Shown: positions 44,851-54,875, counted from the stretch's first letter. The stretch: 62,368 nt of DNA from Xanthomonas boreopolis (GCA_014654535.1 BNBA01000027.1:1-62368); one strand, 5' to 3'. A program made the numbers and translations. The notes: generated by a model from the sequence alone, not told the origin.

Positions 44851-47800
44851 GTGACCGGAACACGCGCCAATTGCCAAGCAGTCATCACCAGGCCAGCCCG
44901 CCGGCTCGGCCTTGCATTCGCCCTGCTTGTCCCGGCCTGGGCCGGCATGGCGCAGGACCTGCCGCCGCGCGAGCAGTGGCGGGCCAGCAGTTCATCGCAG
45001 CAGGTCCAGGCCATGGCGGTCGAGCACCTGATCGATGGCGATCCGGCGACCCGCACCGGCGGCGCCTTCAGCCCGGGCCACTGGTTCCAGATCGACCTGG
45101 GCCATGCGGCGATGCTGGGCGGCGTCCGCCTGCAATGGGACCTGGCCAATCCCGAGGGCTACCGCCTCCAGACCTCGGTCGACGGCACCCGGTGGCAGGA
45201 CGCCTACGCCATGCCCGATTCGCTGGGCGGCACCGAGACCGTGTTCTTCTCGCCACGCAGCGCGCGCTACCTGCGCCTGGCCAGCCCCGATCGCACGGCC
45301 GACTGGGGCGTGTCGATCTACGAGATGGAGCCGCTGGCCGCGTCCGCCAGCGCGCGCGTGGCCGGGTTCGACCCGGCGCAGGCCGCCGCGCTCTGGCAAG
45401 GCGGCGGCGCGGTCGCGATCCCGGCCGCGCGCGATCGCGGGCACGCGCTGGAGATCGCGCTGCCGCGCGCCCTGCCGACGGCCGGCCTGGCCGTGGACTG
45501 GGCCGGCCCGCACGGCGCGGCCCGGCTGCAGGCCCAGGACGCACGGGGTCGCTGGAGCGAACTGGCACGCGATCCCCAGGCCGGCAGCCGCCAGAGCAGC
45601 TGGCTCGCCGGCAACGCCGCGGTGACCGCACGGGCCCTGCGCCTGGTGGTCGAGGGCGACGCGCCCCGGGTGGCGCGCATACGCCTGCTGGGACCGGCGG
45701 CGACCATGACGCCGATGAAGCGCTACCAGATCGCCGCCACCGGCGCGCAGCGCGCGTTGTTCCCGGCCTCGCTGCACCTGCAGCAGACCTATTGGACCGC
45801 GGTCGGCGTGCATGCCGGCCGGCAGAAATCGATCTTCGACGAATACGGCAACCTGGAAGCGTTCAAGGGCGCGCCGCTGGTGCAGCCGATCTGGCGCAAT
45901 GCCGACGGCACCGCCGCCGGTGCCGCCGACCGGCCGGTGCGGCATGCGCTGCGCGACGGCTGGAAGCCGATGCCGTCGGTCGCCTGGACCCCGCAACCCG
46001 GGCTGGAGCTGCAGAGCGAGGCGTTCGCGGTCGAGCTCGGCGGCCAGCCGGTCACGTTCGTGCGCCATCGCCTGCGCAACACCGGCAGCGTCCCGGTGGA
46101 CGGCACCCTGTCGCTGGCGGTGCGGCCGATGCAGATGAACCCGCCGTGGCAGAACGGGGGACTGTCGCCGATCCGCGACGTCGCCATCGAAGGCCAGGCC
46201 GTGCGCGTCAACGACCGGCGCCTGCTGCACTCGCTGACGCCGGTGGATGCCGCCGGCGCCGCGCCATTCGGCCCGGACGGCAGCACCGAGATCACCGCCG
46301 CGATCGCGGCAGGCCAGTTGCCGGCGACGCCGAAGGCGCACGATCCCGACGGCCTGGCCGCCGCCGCGTTGGCCTACCGGGTCCACCTCGCACCGGGCGC
46401 CAGCCGCTCGGTGGTGGTCGCCTTCCCGCTCGGCACCGCGGCCGCGGCCGCCGACGGCACCCTGCCGGAAGCGCCGGCGCCGGACCTGGACGACGCGCCG
46501 CGCGACCCGGACGCCGCCTTCGATGCGCTGGCCGCGCGCGCCTCCGCCGACTGGCAGGCCCGGCTCGGCCAGGTCGGCCTGCGCCTGCCCGACCCCTCGC
46601 TGGTGGACATGCTGCGCGCGCAGGCCGCGTACATGCTGATCAACCAGACCGGCCCGGCGATGCAGCCCGGCCCGCGCAACTACAACCGCTCCTTCATCCG
46701 CGACGGCATGGCCACCTCGGCGGTGCTGCTGCGCATGGGCGAGTCGAAGGTCGCGCGCGACTACCTGGCCTGGTACAGCGAGCACGGCGTGCACCCCAAC
46801 GGCCTGGTCTCGCCGATCCTCAACGACGACGGCACCGTCAACACCGGGTTCGGCTCGGACATCGAGTACGACAGCCAGGGCCAGTACATCGCGCTGGTCG
46901 CCGACGTGGCGCGGTTGGACGGCGGCCCGGAAACGGTGCGCGCCTACCTGCCGAAGGTGAAGGCCGCGATGCGCTTCTTGCAGGAATTGCGCGAACGCAC
47001 GCTGGTGCCGGGCTACATGGCGGGCCAGCCGGCGCCGGAACGTTTCGCCGGCATCCTGGCGCCGTCGATCAGCCACGAGGGCTATCCCTCGCCGACGCAC
47101 AGCTACTGGGACGACGACTGGGGCCTGAAGGGCTGGCACGACGGCGCCTGGCTGGCCGAATCGCTCGGCGACCACGAAACCGCCGCGTGGGCGCGCGAAC
47201 AGTACCGCGCGCTGCACGATTCGCTGGCCGCGTCGATCCGCGCGACGATGGCATGGAAGGGCGCCGACTTCATCCCGGCCTCGGCCGACCTCGGCGATGG
47301 CGACCCGACCAGCGTCTCGATCGCGCTCGATCCCACCGGCGCGCAGGACATGCTGCCGCAGGACGCATTGCGCACCACCTTCGCGCGCTACCTGGACGAC
47401 GTGCGCAAGCGCACCCGCCCCGGCGCGCTGTACGCCTACACGCCGTACGAGATCCGCAACGTGCTCAGCTACGTGCACATGGACCAGCCGGCCGTGGCCG
47501 ACGAGCTGCTGCAGGACTTCCTGCGCGACCGCCGCCCGCAGGAATGGCAGGTGCTGGCCGAGGTGGTGCACTCGCGGCCGCGCTTTCCGCGCTACCTCGG
47601 CGACATGCCGCACACCTGGATCGGCGCGGAGTACGCGCGGACCCTGTTCGGCATGCTGATGCGCGAGGACGACGACGCCTTGTCGCTGCTGCCCGGCGCG
47701 CCGCCGGCGTGGCTGGCCGGCGAGGGCCTGGCCATCGATCGCCTGCCCACCGCCTATGGCACGCTGCGCCTGCAGGCGCGCCAGGACGGCGAACGCCTGC

Positions 47801-47967
47801 GGCTCTCGCTCGGCGAGGGCCTGCGCGCGGACGCGGCGCTGCGCGTCTGGTGGCCGGCGCGCACGCGCCCGAAACAGGTGCGCGTCGACGGCCGCGTCGT
47901 GCGCGACTACGACGCCAGCGGCGTCCTGCTGGAACGTCCCTTCCGCACGCTGGAGGCGCAATGGTGA
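44851..47967 (+). CDS. Secreted discoidin-domain protein with a six-hairpin glycosidase-like domain
   Basis: 1038 residues; signal peptide ending about GMAQDLP. Residues about 36-165 form an F5/8C (discoidin/CBM32-like) module, with SSSSQQVQAMAVEHLIDGDP then WFQIDLG and YLRLASPD. A beta-rich linker domain follows. From about 580 the sequence reads like an (alpha/alpha)6 glycosidase: NYNRSFIRDG (R617, D618), SYWDDDWGLKGW (D754-D756), and PHTWIGAEYA (E927). I cannot place it in a named GH family. GTG 44851 is chosen for the signal peptide. It overlaps the LacI gene by 7 nt and is followed by a TonB receptor, so it likely degrades an imported glycan. Confidence 0.75.
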   Translation: MTGTRANCQAVITRPARRLGLAFALLVPAWAGMAQDLPPREQWRASSSSQQVQAMAVEHLIDGDPATRTGGAFSPGHWFQIDLGHAAMLGGVRLQWDLANPEGYRLQTSVDGTRWQDAYAMPDSLGGTETVFFSPRSARYLRLASPDRTADWGVSIYEMEPLAASASARVAGFDPAQAAALWQGGGAVAIPAARDRGHALEIALPRALPTAGLAVDWAGPHGAARLQAQDARGRWSELARDPQAGSRQSSWLAGNAAVTARALRLVVEGDAPRVARIRLLGPAATMTPMKRYQIAATGAQRALFPASLHLQQTYWTAVGVHAGRQKSIFDEYGNLEAFKGAPLVQPIWRNADGTAAGAADRPVRHALRDGWKPMPSVAWTPQPGLELQSEAFAVELGGQPVTFVRHRLRNTGSVPVDGTLSLAVRPMQMNPPWQNGGLSPIRDVAIEGQAVRVNDRRLLHSLTPVDAAGAAPFGPDGSTEITAAIAAGQLPATPKAHDPDGLAAAALAYRVHLAPGASRSVVVAFPLGTAAAAADGTLPEAPAPDLDDAPRDPDAAFDALAARASADWQARLGQVGLRLPDPSLVDMLRAQAAYMLINQTGPAMQPGPRNYNRSFIRDGMATSAVLLRMGESKVARDYLAWYSEHGVHPNGLVSPILNDDGTVNTGFGSDIEYDSQGQYIALVADVARLDGGPETVRAYLPKVKAAMRFLQELRERTLVPGYMAGQPAPERFAGILAPSISHEGYPSPTHSYWDDDWGLKGWHDGAWLAESLGDHETAAWAREQYRALHDSLAASIRATMAWKGADFIPASADLGDGDPTSVSIALDPTGAQDMLPQDALRTTFARYLDDVRKRTRPGALYAYTPYEIRNVLSYVHMDQPAVADELLQDFLRDRRPQEWQVLAEVVHSRPRFPRYLGDMPHTWIGAEYARTLFGMLMREDDDALSLLPGAPPAWLAGEGLAIDRLPTAYGTLRLQARQDGERLRLSLGEGLRADAALRVWWPARTRPKQVRVDGRVVRDYDASGVLLERPFRTLEAQW

Positions 47968-49010
47968 CCCGCGCACGCAGGGCCCGCGGCGACGGCGGCG
48001 TCACCATCCGCGACGTCGCCCGCCAGGCCAACGTCTCGGTGGCGACGGTGTCGCGCACCATCAACGGCCAGCAGCACGTCGCCGAAGCCGTGCGCCAGCG
48101 CGTGATGCAGGCGGCGCAGGCGCTGCACTACGTGCCGCACCATGCCGCGCGCAGCCTCAGCAGCCGGCGCACCCACACCATCGGCGTGGTGTTGCCGGAC
48201 CTGTACGGCGAGTTCTTCTCCGAGCTGATCCGCGGCATCGACCAGGGCGCGCGCCAGCACGGCTACCACCTGCTGGTATCCAGCCACCACGGCCGCATCG
48301 ACGAGCAGCGCAGCGCGCTGCAGCGCCTGCCCGGGCGCGTGGACGGCGTCCTGATGATGGCGCCGTGCAGCGACGAGAGCGGATTGTTCGACGGCCTGCC
48401 GGTCCACCTGCCGGCGGTGCTGCTCAACAGCGGCCCGCACTCGGCGCGCTATCCCGCGCTGGGCGTGGACAACTACGGCGGCGCGCGCGCGATGACGCGC
48501 CACCTGATCGACGCCGGCCATCGCCGCATCGCCTTCATCGGCGGACCGCAGGACAGCTTCGACGCGCACGAACGCCTGCGCGGCTATCGCGACGAGATGG
48601 CCCACGCCGGCCTGCCGCCCTGGGACTTGCCGGGCCTGTTCGACGAAGCCTCCGGCTACCGCGCCGGCCAGTCGCTGGCGAGCGGCGAGCGCCCGGACGC
48701 CGTGTTCGCGGCCAACGACACCATGGCGCTGGGCTGCCTGTTCGCCCTGAACCACGCCGGCCTGCAGGTGCCCGACGACATCGCCCTGGCCGGTTTCGAC
48801 GACGTCCCGCTGGCGCGCTACGTGCACCCCGCGCTGACCACGATGCACGTGGACATCGCCGGGCTCGGCGCGCGCGCCCTGCAACTGCTGATCGACCAGC
48901 TTTCTCTCCCGGCAGATGACGCGAATCCTACGGCGCCGTCCACCTCCGGGATCGTTCCCGAACTGATCGTCCGCGCCTCGAGCGCCCCCCGGAGGCCCCG
49001 CATGGCCTGA
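47961..49010 (+). CDS. LacI-family repressor of the second carbohydrate locus
   Basis: 349 residues. Helix-turn-helix VTIRDVARQANVSVATVSRT (about 14-33), hinge helix HHAARSLSSRRT, then a GalR-type sensor domain (IGVVLPDLYGEFFSELIRGI ... DAVFAANDTMALG ... AGFDDVPLARYVHPALTT). TGGAGG lies 6 nt before ATG 47961, and the start lies within the end of the preceding gene (ATGGTGA), giving translational coupling. It probably senses a sugar released by that enzyme and binds the operator at 44776. Confidence 0.9.
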   Translation: MVTRARRARGDGGVTIRDVARQANVSVATVSRTINGQQHVAEAVRQRVMQAAQALHYVPHHAARSLSSRRTHTIGVVLPDLYGEFFSELIRGIDQGARQHGYHLLVSSHHGRIDEQRSALQRLPGRVDGVLMMAPCSDESGLFDGLPVHLPAVLLNSGPHSARYPALGVDNYGGARAMTRHLIDAGHRRIAFIGGPQDSFDAHERLRGYRDEMAHAGLPPWDLPGLFDEASGYRAGQSLASGERPDAVFAANDTMALGCLFALNHAGLQVPDDIALAGFDDVPLARYVHPALTTMHVDIAGLGARALQLLIDQLSLPADDANPTAPSTSGIVPELIVRASSAPRRPRMA

Positions 49011-49111
49011 TCCCTTCGCACCCGCGTCACCCACCCACTGCTTTTTTGCATCTTCGATTCGCTCCAGTTCCAAACCACCCGTCTTGCGCTGTCCCTTGGG
49101 AGAGGGTTGCC

Positions 49112-52100
49112 ATGAAGAAGAATCAAAATCCGTTGTCGAGCCTGCCCGCGCGCAGCCTGCTGTACTGCGCCCTGGCCACCGGCCTGTTCGCCGCCGCGCC
49201 GCTGGCGCTGGCGCAGACCAGTACCGCCACGCTGCGCGGCCAGGTCGCCGCCGCGCAGAGCGGCGCCGAAGTCACCGTCACCAACGTCGCCACCGGCTCG
49301 GTGCGCCGCGCGCCGGTCAACGCCGGCGGCAGCTACACGATCGTCGGCCTGCCGCCGGGCACCTACACCGTCGAATCCGGCGGCGTCAGCCGCACCGTCA
49401 CGCTGTCGGTGGCCTCCACCGCCACCGTCAACCTGGAGGCGCAAGCGCAGGCGCCGGCCGGCGACGCCACCACGCTCGCGGCCGTGAACGTGTCCGCGCC
49501 GCTGATCCGCGACGTGAAGACCTCCGAGGTCGGCAACACCGTCTCGCTGCACCAGATCCAGCAGTTGCCGCAGGCCACGCGCAACTTCCTGGAATTCGCC
49601 GACACCGTGCCGGGCATGGTGTTCCAGATCGATGGCAACGGAAACACCAAGCTGCGCGGCGGCGCCTCTAACGCCAGCGCCGGCAACCTGTACATCGATG
49701 GCGTCGGCCAGAAGAGCTACGTGCGCAGCGGCGGCATCGCCGGCCAGAGCGACACCCAGGGCAACCCGTTCCCGCAGCTGGCGATCGGCGAGTACAAGGT
49801 CATCACCTCGAACTACAAGGCCGAGTACGGCCAGATCAGCGGCGCGGCGATTACCGCGGCGACCAAGTCCGGCACCAACGAATTCCATGGCGAGGTGTTC
49901 TACCGCTACACCGACCAGGACCTGCGCGACAAGCGGCCCGACGAGGAGAAGTCCGGCAAGATCGATTCGCAGACCAAGGAGTACGGCTTCGCGCTGGGCG
50001 GCCCGATCATCCAGGACCGCATGCATTTCTTCGTGGCCTATGAGGGTAAGGACAATGTGGTGCCCAAGGGTGTCCAATCGTCTCCCGAGGCCGCGCCTTA
50101 CATCGGCTTCCTGCCGTCCAATCTGAGCAGCCAATACGGCGCTGCGAATCTGCCGTTCTCCGAAGACCTGTACTTCGGCAAGATCGACTTCGAACCGACC
50201 GACCGCGATCGCTTCGAATTGAGTGCCCAGTATCGCGACGAGACCCAGGTCGCCAACGTCGGCGGGACCAGCGCCACCGACCACGGCACCGACAAGATCA
50301 ACAAGGACAAGCGCGTCAACTTGCGTTGGCAGCACAGCGCCGACGCTTGGTACAACGAGTTGATCGTCGGTACCGAGGATTCGGAGAACAACCCGACGCC
50401 GATGAGCATCGGCAACGGCATCACTTACAAGTACCTCAACTACCGTCCGGCGCCCTCCACCGATATCGACGAATGGACGTTTCTCGAGACCGGTTCTGCA
50501 GGCGGCCTGAACGTCCAGCGCAAGAAACAGAAGGGCTGGTTCCTGCAGAACGACCTGACCTTCACGAGCTTCCAGTGGCACGGTGACCACACCATCAAGA
50601 TGGGCGTCAGCTACAAGGACATCAAGCTGACTTCCCAGGACGCGGCGGCGCTGAATCCGCAGTTCGCCTATTCCGTGGACGCCAACGGCATCGCCGCCAC
50701 GCCGTACCGCGTTGACTTCGTCGCGCCGTTCAGCACGCCCGGCCAGAAGTCGACCGTGGAATCGCCGTCCAAGCAGTATGGCATCTACATCCAGGACGAT
50801 TGGGTGGTCAACGACAAGCTGACGCTGAACCTCGGCGTGCGCTGGGATTATGAGGACAGCCCGGCCTACACCGATTTCGTCACCTCGCAGGATTTCGTCA
50901 ACGCGCTGTATTCGGACGATCCGGCCAACCCGGGCCATCCCTGGGCCGACCGCTTGCTGCCCAGCGGCATCAACGTCGCCGACTACATCAGCACCGGCCA
51001 CAACCGCAAGAATTTCAAGGATGCCTGGGCGCCACGTTTCGGCTTCTCGTATGACTTCTTCGGCGACGAATCGGCGGTGCTGCATGGTGGCGCCGGCCGC
51101 TCCTATGACCGCAACCTGTTCGAGCAACTGGCACTGGAGACCAGCAAGGCGGCGCTATCGCCGGTGGCGGTTTACTTCCAGGACCCGGCAACCGGCCGGT
51201 GCTATCGTGCCGACCGCGTCTGCGTAGCTTGGGACCCGAAGTACCTGGAAGGCGTCGACCAACTCAATACGATCCCCGGCGTCAGCAAGAGCGCCGAGCT
51301 GTTCATGTTTACCAACAAGCTCAAGACGCCGTACAGCGACCAGTACAGCATTGGCATCACCAACCAGGTCGGCGAGTGGCTGACGGACGTGACGTTCCAG
51401 CGCATCCTCAGCTACGACGGCTTCGCGATGTCGCTGATCAACCGCTACCCGGACGGTTCGTATTTCCAGAACGGCAGTGCTCCGTGGGGCCAGCCAGTGC
51501 CGGGCTACCAGAACACGATCCTGGGCATGAACGGCCTGGAGCAGCGTTCGAGCCAGGTGCTGCTGTCGGCCGAGAAGCCCTACACCAAGGAATCGGGCTG
51601 GGGCCTGACGCTGTCCTATACCCATACCAGCGCGCGCCAGAACCGCAACATCGACGAGCCGTACGCGTTCGACAAGCCGACCATCCACGACTATCCGTTC
51701 GTGAAGTCCGATGCGGTCTCGGCGCACCGCTTCGTCGCGTCCGGTTCGATCGACGGCCCGTGGGGCGTTACCTTCGGCGCCAAGGTCGTGCTGGCCACGC
51801 CCGAACCGATCAACACCATCGCCTGCTATGGCCACACCGATCCGGACGGCGCGACCTGCCAGCAGGTCGCGGCGATCCCGCCAGGCAGCGGCAAGTTCCT
51901 GCTGGGCGGCAAGATCTGGGGTTACCGCACCGTGGACTTCCAGGCCACCAAGGAGTTCACCGTGTACAAGGACTTCAAGATGTCGGCGCGCATCAACCTG
52001 CTCAACGCCTTCAACTTCAAGAACTACAGCTCCTACGTGTACAACGGCTTCGGCAGCGGCGGCACGTACGATCCGGACATCACGATCAACCGTACCGGCG

Positions 52101-52153
52101 ACATCATGTACGTCCCGCGCACGGTGACGTTCGAGATCGGCGCGAAGTTCTGA
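49112..52153 (+). CDS. Oar-like TonB-dependent receptor with carboxypeptidase-regulatory-like N-domain
   Basis: 1013 residues; signal peptide ending about PLALAQTS. A carboxypeptidase-regulatory-like/CNA-B domain spans about 30-110 (GAEVTVTNVATGSVRRAPVN, GLPPGTYTVE). The plug (QQLPQATRNFLEFADTVPGM, GNLYIDGVGQ) and a large barrel ending in terminal phenylalanine (FEIGAKF) follow. ATG 49112 has GGGAGAGGG upstream. The LacI-receptor order and linkage to the discoidin glycosidase-like gene indicate a CUT locus. Codon bias drops in the middle of the gene (see findings). Confidence 0.88.
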   Translation: MKKNQNPLSSLPARSLLYCALATGLFAAAPLALAQTSTATLRGQVAAAQSGAEVTVTNVATGSVRRAPVNAGGSYTIVGLPPGTYTVESGGVSRTVTLSVASTATVNLEAQAQAPAGDATTLAAVNVSAPLIRDVKTSEVGNTVSLHQIQQLPQATRNFLEFADTVPGMVFQIDGNGNTKLRGGASNASAGNLYIDGVGQKSYVRSGGIAGQSDTQGNPFPQLAIGEYKVITSNYKAEYGQISGAAITAATKSGTNEFHGEVFYRYTDQDLRDKRPDEEKSGKIDSQTKEYGFALGGPIIQDRMHFFVAYEGKDNVVPKGVQSSPEAAPYIGFLPSNLSSQYGAANLPFSEDLYFGKIDFEPTDRDRFELSAQYRDETQVANVGGTSATDHGTDKINKDKRVNLRWQHSADAWYNELIVGTEDSENNPTPMSIGNGITYKYLNYRPAPSTDIDEWTFLETGSAGGLNVQRKKQKGWFLQNDLTFTSFQWHGDHTIKMGVSYKDIKLTSQDAAALNPQFAYSVDANGIAATPYRVDFVAPFSTPGQKSTVESPSKQYGIYIQDDWVVNDKLTLNLGVRWDYEDSPAYTDFVTSQDFVNALYSDDPANPGHPWADRLLPSGINVADYISTGHNRKNFKDAWAPRFGFSYDFFGDESAVLHGGAGRSYDRNLFEQLALETSKAALSPVAVYFQDPATGRCYRADRVCVAWDPKYLEGVDQLNTIPGVSKSAELFMFTNKLKTPYSDQYSIGITNQVGEWLTDVTFQRILSYDGFAMSLINRYPDGSYFQNGSAPWGQPVPGYQNTILGMNGLEQRSSQVLLSAEKPYTKESGWGLTLSYTHTSARQNRNIDEPYAFDKPTIHDYPFVKSDAVSAHRFVASGSIDGPWGVTFGAKVVLATPEPINTIACYGHTDPDGATCQQVAAIPPGSGKFLLGGKIWGYRTVDFQATKEFTVYKDFKMSARINLLNAFNFKNYSSYVYNGFGSGGTYDPDITINRTGDIMYVPRTVTFEIGAKF

Positions 52154-52203
52154 TCCGATCCATCGCGATCCCGGCCCATGCATCGCATGCATGGCCGTTC
52201 TTC

Positions 52204-52225
52204 GACGGGGCCCACGGGCCCCGTC
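52204..52225 (+). terminator. Hairpin after the Oar-like receptor gene
   Basis: GACGGGGCCC and GGGCCCCGTC form a 10-bp stem around AC, 51 nt after the receptor stop. The following bases are only moderately T-containing (GTCGTATCC), so it may be a weak intrinsic terminator or an mRNA end protector. Confidence 0.5.
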
Positions 52226-52278
52226 GTCGTATCCGCCCCGAAGCGCATCTGCCGCGCCGCCGGCCACGATCGGCGAAC

Positions 52279-52318
52279 AAAAAAAGAGGCCGCGCACCCG
52301 GAGGTATCGCAGGCCTCT
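52279..52318 (-). terminator. Intrinsic terminator on the minus strand
   Basis: Read on the minus strand, AGAGGCC (complement of 52312-52318) pairs with GGCCTCT across a 20-nt loop and is followed by a run of seven U-encoding positions (52285-52279). It can end transcripts from pyrF or from the structured segment just upstream. Confidence 0.75.
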
Positions 52319-52410
52319 CGAAACCGGCTTTGAGCCGGAGGACGGTGTTGTGGCACATCTCCGGCCGTACGGGCCGGACGGCGGCATCGTACGCCGCCGG
52401 CGAATCTAAG
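52279..52410 (-). ncRNA. Candidate small RNA or structured 3' UTR downstream of pyrF
   Basis: In minus-strand order there are three compact hairpins, 398-380, 378-360 and 338-324 (offsets from 52000; stems of 6, 7 and 6 bp). The last two are separated by an unpaired GATGTGCCACAACACCGTCC. The terminator hairpin and U-run follow. An AT-rich tract (52411-52445), unusual in this genome, lies between it and the pyrF stop and could hold a promoter. The length would be about 130 nt. I do not recognise it as a named RNA. Confidence 0.45.
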
Positions 52411-52444
52411 GCAACACTTAATTTATTACAGGTAAGTAATTGTT

Positions 52445-53167
52445 CTAAATAGGAATTGCACCGGCGATCTCGCGCTGGATGGCCTCCGCGGCCACCCGGG
52501 GATCGGCCGCCAGCCGGATCGGGCGCCCCACCACGATCGCATCGGCACCGTCGGCGAAGGCCTGCGCCACGCCGACCGTGCGCTGCTGGTCGTCGCCCAC
52601 CGGGCCGCCGGGACGGATGCCCGGGCAGACGATCGAGAAATCCGCACCCGTGGCGCGACGGATCGGCGCGGCCTCCTGGCCGGAGGCGATCACGCCGTCG
52701 ATACCGGCCGCCTGCGCGGCCAGCGCGCGCTCGACCACCACCTCGACCGGTTCGCGGTCGATGCCCATCTGCGCCAGGTCGGCGCGTCCCATCGAGGTCA
52801 GCACCGTCACCGCCAGCAGCCGCATTTCGCCGCCGTTGGCCTCGGCGGCGGCCTGCATCATCGCCGGATGCCAGCCATGGATCGTGCAGTAGTCCACCGG
52901 CCATTGCGACAGCCGCCGGATCACGCCCGCCACCGTCGCCGGGATGTCGAAGAACTTCAGGTCGACGAACACGCGCTTGCCGCGCCGGGCCAGCGCGTCG
53001 AGCACGTCGAAATACTCGCCCGAGGCCAACAGCTCCATGCCGATCTTGTAGAACGACACCGACTCGCCGAGGCGATCCACCCACTCGATCGCCTCGGCGC
53101 GGCCGGGCACGTCGAGCGCGAAGATCAGCCGCTCGCGCGCACCCAACGGCAACGGGCCGCGGCTCAT
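52445..53167 (-). CDS. pyrF: Orotidine 5'-phosphate decarboxylase
   Basis: 240 residues, normal for bacterial PyrF. The TIM barrel carries IFALDVP at strand 1, the catalytic [10 protein letters not shown] with the lysine-aspartate array, and the phosphate-binding VCPGIRPGG and AIVVGRPI. It converts OMP to UMP, the last step of pyrimidine synthesis. Its ATG overlaps the stop of the acid phosphatase gene by 4 nt (ATGA), so the two are translationally coupled. Confidence 0.96.
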   Translation of the reverse strand: MSRGPLPLGARERLIFALDVPGRAEAIEWVDRLGESVSFYKIGMELLASGEYFDVLDALARRGKRVFVDLKFFDIPATVAGVIRRLSQWPVDYCTIHGWHPAMMQAAAEANGGEMRLLAVTVLTSMGRADLAQMGIDREPVEVVVERALAAQAAGIDGVIASGQEAAPIRRATGADFSIVCPGIRPGGPVGDDQQRTVGVAQAFADGADAIVVGRPIRLAADPRVAAEAIQREIAGAIPI

Positions 53168-54108
53168 GGCGCCACGTCCAGCGCGGCGCGCTTGGCATCG
53201 TGGCGGGCCTGCCACGGCTGGCCGTAATCGTTGTTGAACTGCGCCGGCTCCCAGCCGCCGTAGCTCGGGTTCGGCAGCATCCACCAGCGCTCGCCGAACC
53301 AGTCGTGGTATTGCTGCAACAATGCGCCGCGGCCTTCCGGCGTATTGGCCGCCACCTGCACGAAATCGCCGAGCTGGTCGCCGAACTGCATCAGCACGCG
53401 GTACTTCTGGCCGGCGAGGCGGCGGCGGCAGTTCTTCTCGCTGCCGTTCTGCTCGCAATCCTTCACGAAGGTGCCCAGGCCCAGGAACACGCCGTCGTCG
53501 GCCACCGGCATGCCCACCGCCTTGAGATTGGCGAGGGTCGCCTCCTTCAGGTGCACCGCGCGGTTGGAGATGTACAGCACGGTGACGCCCTTGGCGTTGG
53601 CGGCCCTGGCGAAATCCACCACGCCGGGGATCGCCCTGGCCTTCTTCTCGGCCACCCAGGCGTCCCAGCTCACTTCGTCGTATTCCTTGCCGTTGCGCAC
53701 CAGCCGCGCCTGATAGGGCGAGTTGTCCAGCACGGTCTCGTCCACGTCCATGATCACCGCCGGCTTCAGGCCGTCGGCGGCATTGGCGCGCTCTTCCGGC
53801 ACCAGCGCATCCCAGTGCTTCTCCTTCAACGCGGCATCCAGCCTGTCGGCGGCGGCGCGGTAGGTCTGCTCGGCCAGCGCCTTGTACTCCTCCGAGCGCT
53901 GCATCCACAGCACGGCGTTGAGATTGTCGTCGCCGGCAGGGAGCGCCGCGGGCTTGGCGGAGGCGGCATCCGCCGGTTTCGCCTCGTCGCCGGCCGGTGC
54001 GCTGGCCGGCTGTGCCTGCGACGCGACATCGTCCGCGCGCTTGCAGGCCGGCAGCGCCAGCACGGCACCGATCAGGAGCGGTAGGGTCAGGGAAGCGGAA
54101 CGGCGCAT
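53164..54108 (-). CDS. HAD acid phosphatase lipoprotein, e(P4)/class C family
   Basis: 314 residues with a lipobox (AVLALPAC) and an Ala/Pro-rich linker to about residue 60. The HAD nucleophile motif is [16 protein letters not shown] and motif II is VLYISNRAV, typical of 5'-nucleotidase e(P4)-type enzymes. As an outer-membrane-facing lipoprotein it should dephosphorylate nucleotides for uptake. ATG 54108 was chosen; a TTG at 54117 gives 3 more residues. Coupling with pyrF suggests nucleotide supply. Confidence 0.88.
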   Translation of the reverse strand: MRRSASLTLPLLIGAVLALPACKRADDVASQAQPASAPAGDEAKPADAASAKPAALPAGDDNLNAVLWMQRSEEYKALAEQTYRAAADRLDAALKEKHWDALVPEERANAADGLKPAVIMDVDETVLDNSPYQARLVRNGKEYDEVSWDAWVAEKKARAIPGVVDFARAANAKGVTVLYISNRAVHLKEATLANLKAVGMPVADDGVFLGLGTFVKDCEQNGSEKNCRRRLAGQKYRVLMQFGDQLGDFVQVAANTPEGRGALLQQYHDWFGERWWMLPNPSYGGWEPAQFNNDYGQPWQARHDAKRAALDVAP

Positions 54109-54212
54109 GGCATCCAACCGAAGTAAAGACCCGCAATTCTACCGGCCGGGCTTCGGCGGTTCGACATCGGCGTCGGCTATCCTGCGCGCCCAGCCTTCCG
54201 GAGCCCGCGCGC

Positions 54213-54875
54213 ATGCATACCGACTCCCTGCCCGAACTGCCGGTCCTCGACGCGGCCCAGGCGCGTGCCCTGGGGTGCCTGATCGAGAAGGAAGCCACCA
54301 CGCCGGACGCTTACCCGCTCACGGTCAATGCCACCCACGTCGCCGCCAACCAGAAGACCGCGCGCGACCCGGTGCTGACGCTGGAGCCGGGCGAGGTCCA
54401 CAATGCGCTGCGCCGCCTGGAAGCCCTCGGCCTGGTGCGCCAGCAGTTCTCCTCGCGCGCCGAGCGCTACGAGCACCGGCTCGGCAGCGCGCTCGACCTG
54501 ACCCAGCAGCAGGTGGCGCTGCTGGGCCTGCTGCTGCTGCGAGGCCCCCAGACCGCCGGCGAGCTGTTCGCCCGCAGCGAACGGTTGGCCCGCTTCAACG
54601 ACCTGGACGACCTGCGCCACCACCTCGACCGGCTGGTGCAGCGCGCGCTGGCGGTCGTGGTCCCGCGCGCCAGCGGCCAGCGCGAGGACCGCTACATGCA
54701 CCAGCTGTGCGGCGCGGTGGACGTCGCCGCATTGGCCGCCGCCGCGCCGACCACGCATGCCGGCGTCCCCGGAGGCAACGACCTGGACGCTCGCGTGCGG
54801 GTCCTGGAAGACCAGGTGGCGCAGCTGCAGGAACAGCTCGCGCTGCTGCAGGAGCGGCTACAGGGCACCGTCTAA
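54213..54875 (+). CDS. yceH: YceH family protein (DUF480)
   Basis: 220 residues with the family start [26 protein letters not shown], then NQKTARDPV, two winged-helix-like repeats, and a C-terminal coiled coil ([18 protein letters not shown]). Function unknown. It is divergent from the acid phosphatase gene by 104 nt. Confidence 0.9.
   Translation: MHTDSLPELPVLDAAQARALGCLIEKEATTPDAYPLTVNATHVAANQKTARDPVLTLEPGEVHNALRRLEALGLVRQQFSSRAERYEHRLGSALDLTQQQVALLGLLLLRGPQTAGELFARSERLARFNDLDDLRHHLDRLVQRALAVVVPRASGQREDRYMHQLCGAVDVAALAAAAPTTHAGVPGGNDLDARVRVLEDQVAQLQEQLALLQERLQGTV

Noticed and set aside
52204-52225. Part of the candidate small RNA
   Set aside because: This hairpin lies beyond the minus-strand U-run and is better explained as the 3' end of the receptor transcript.
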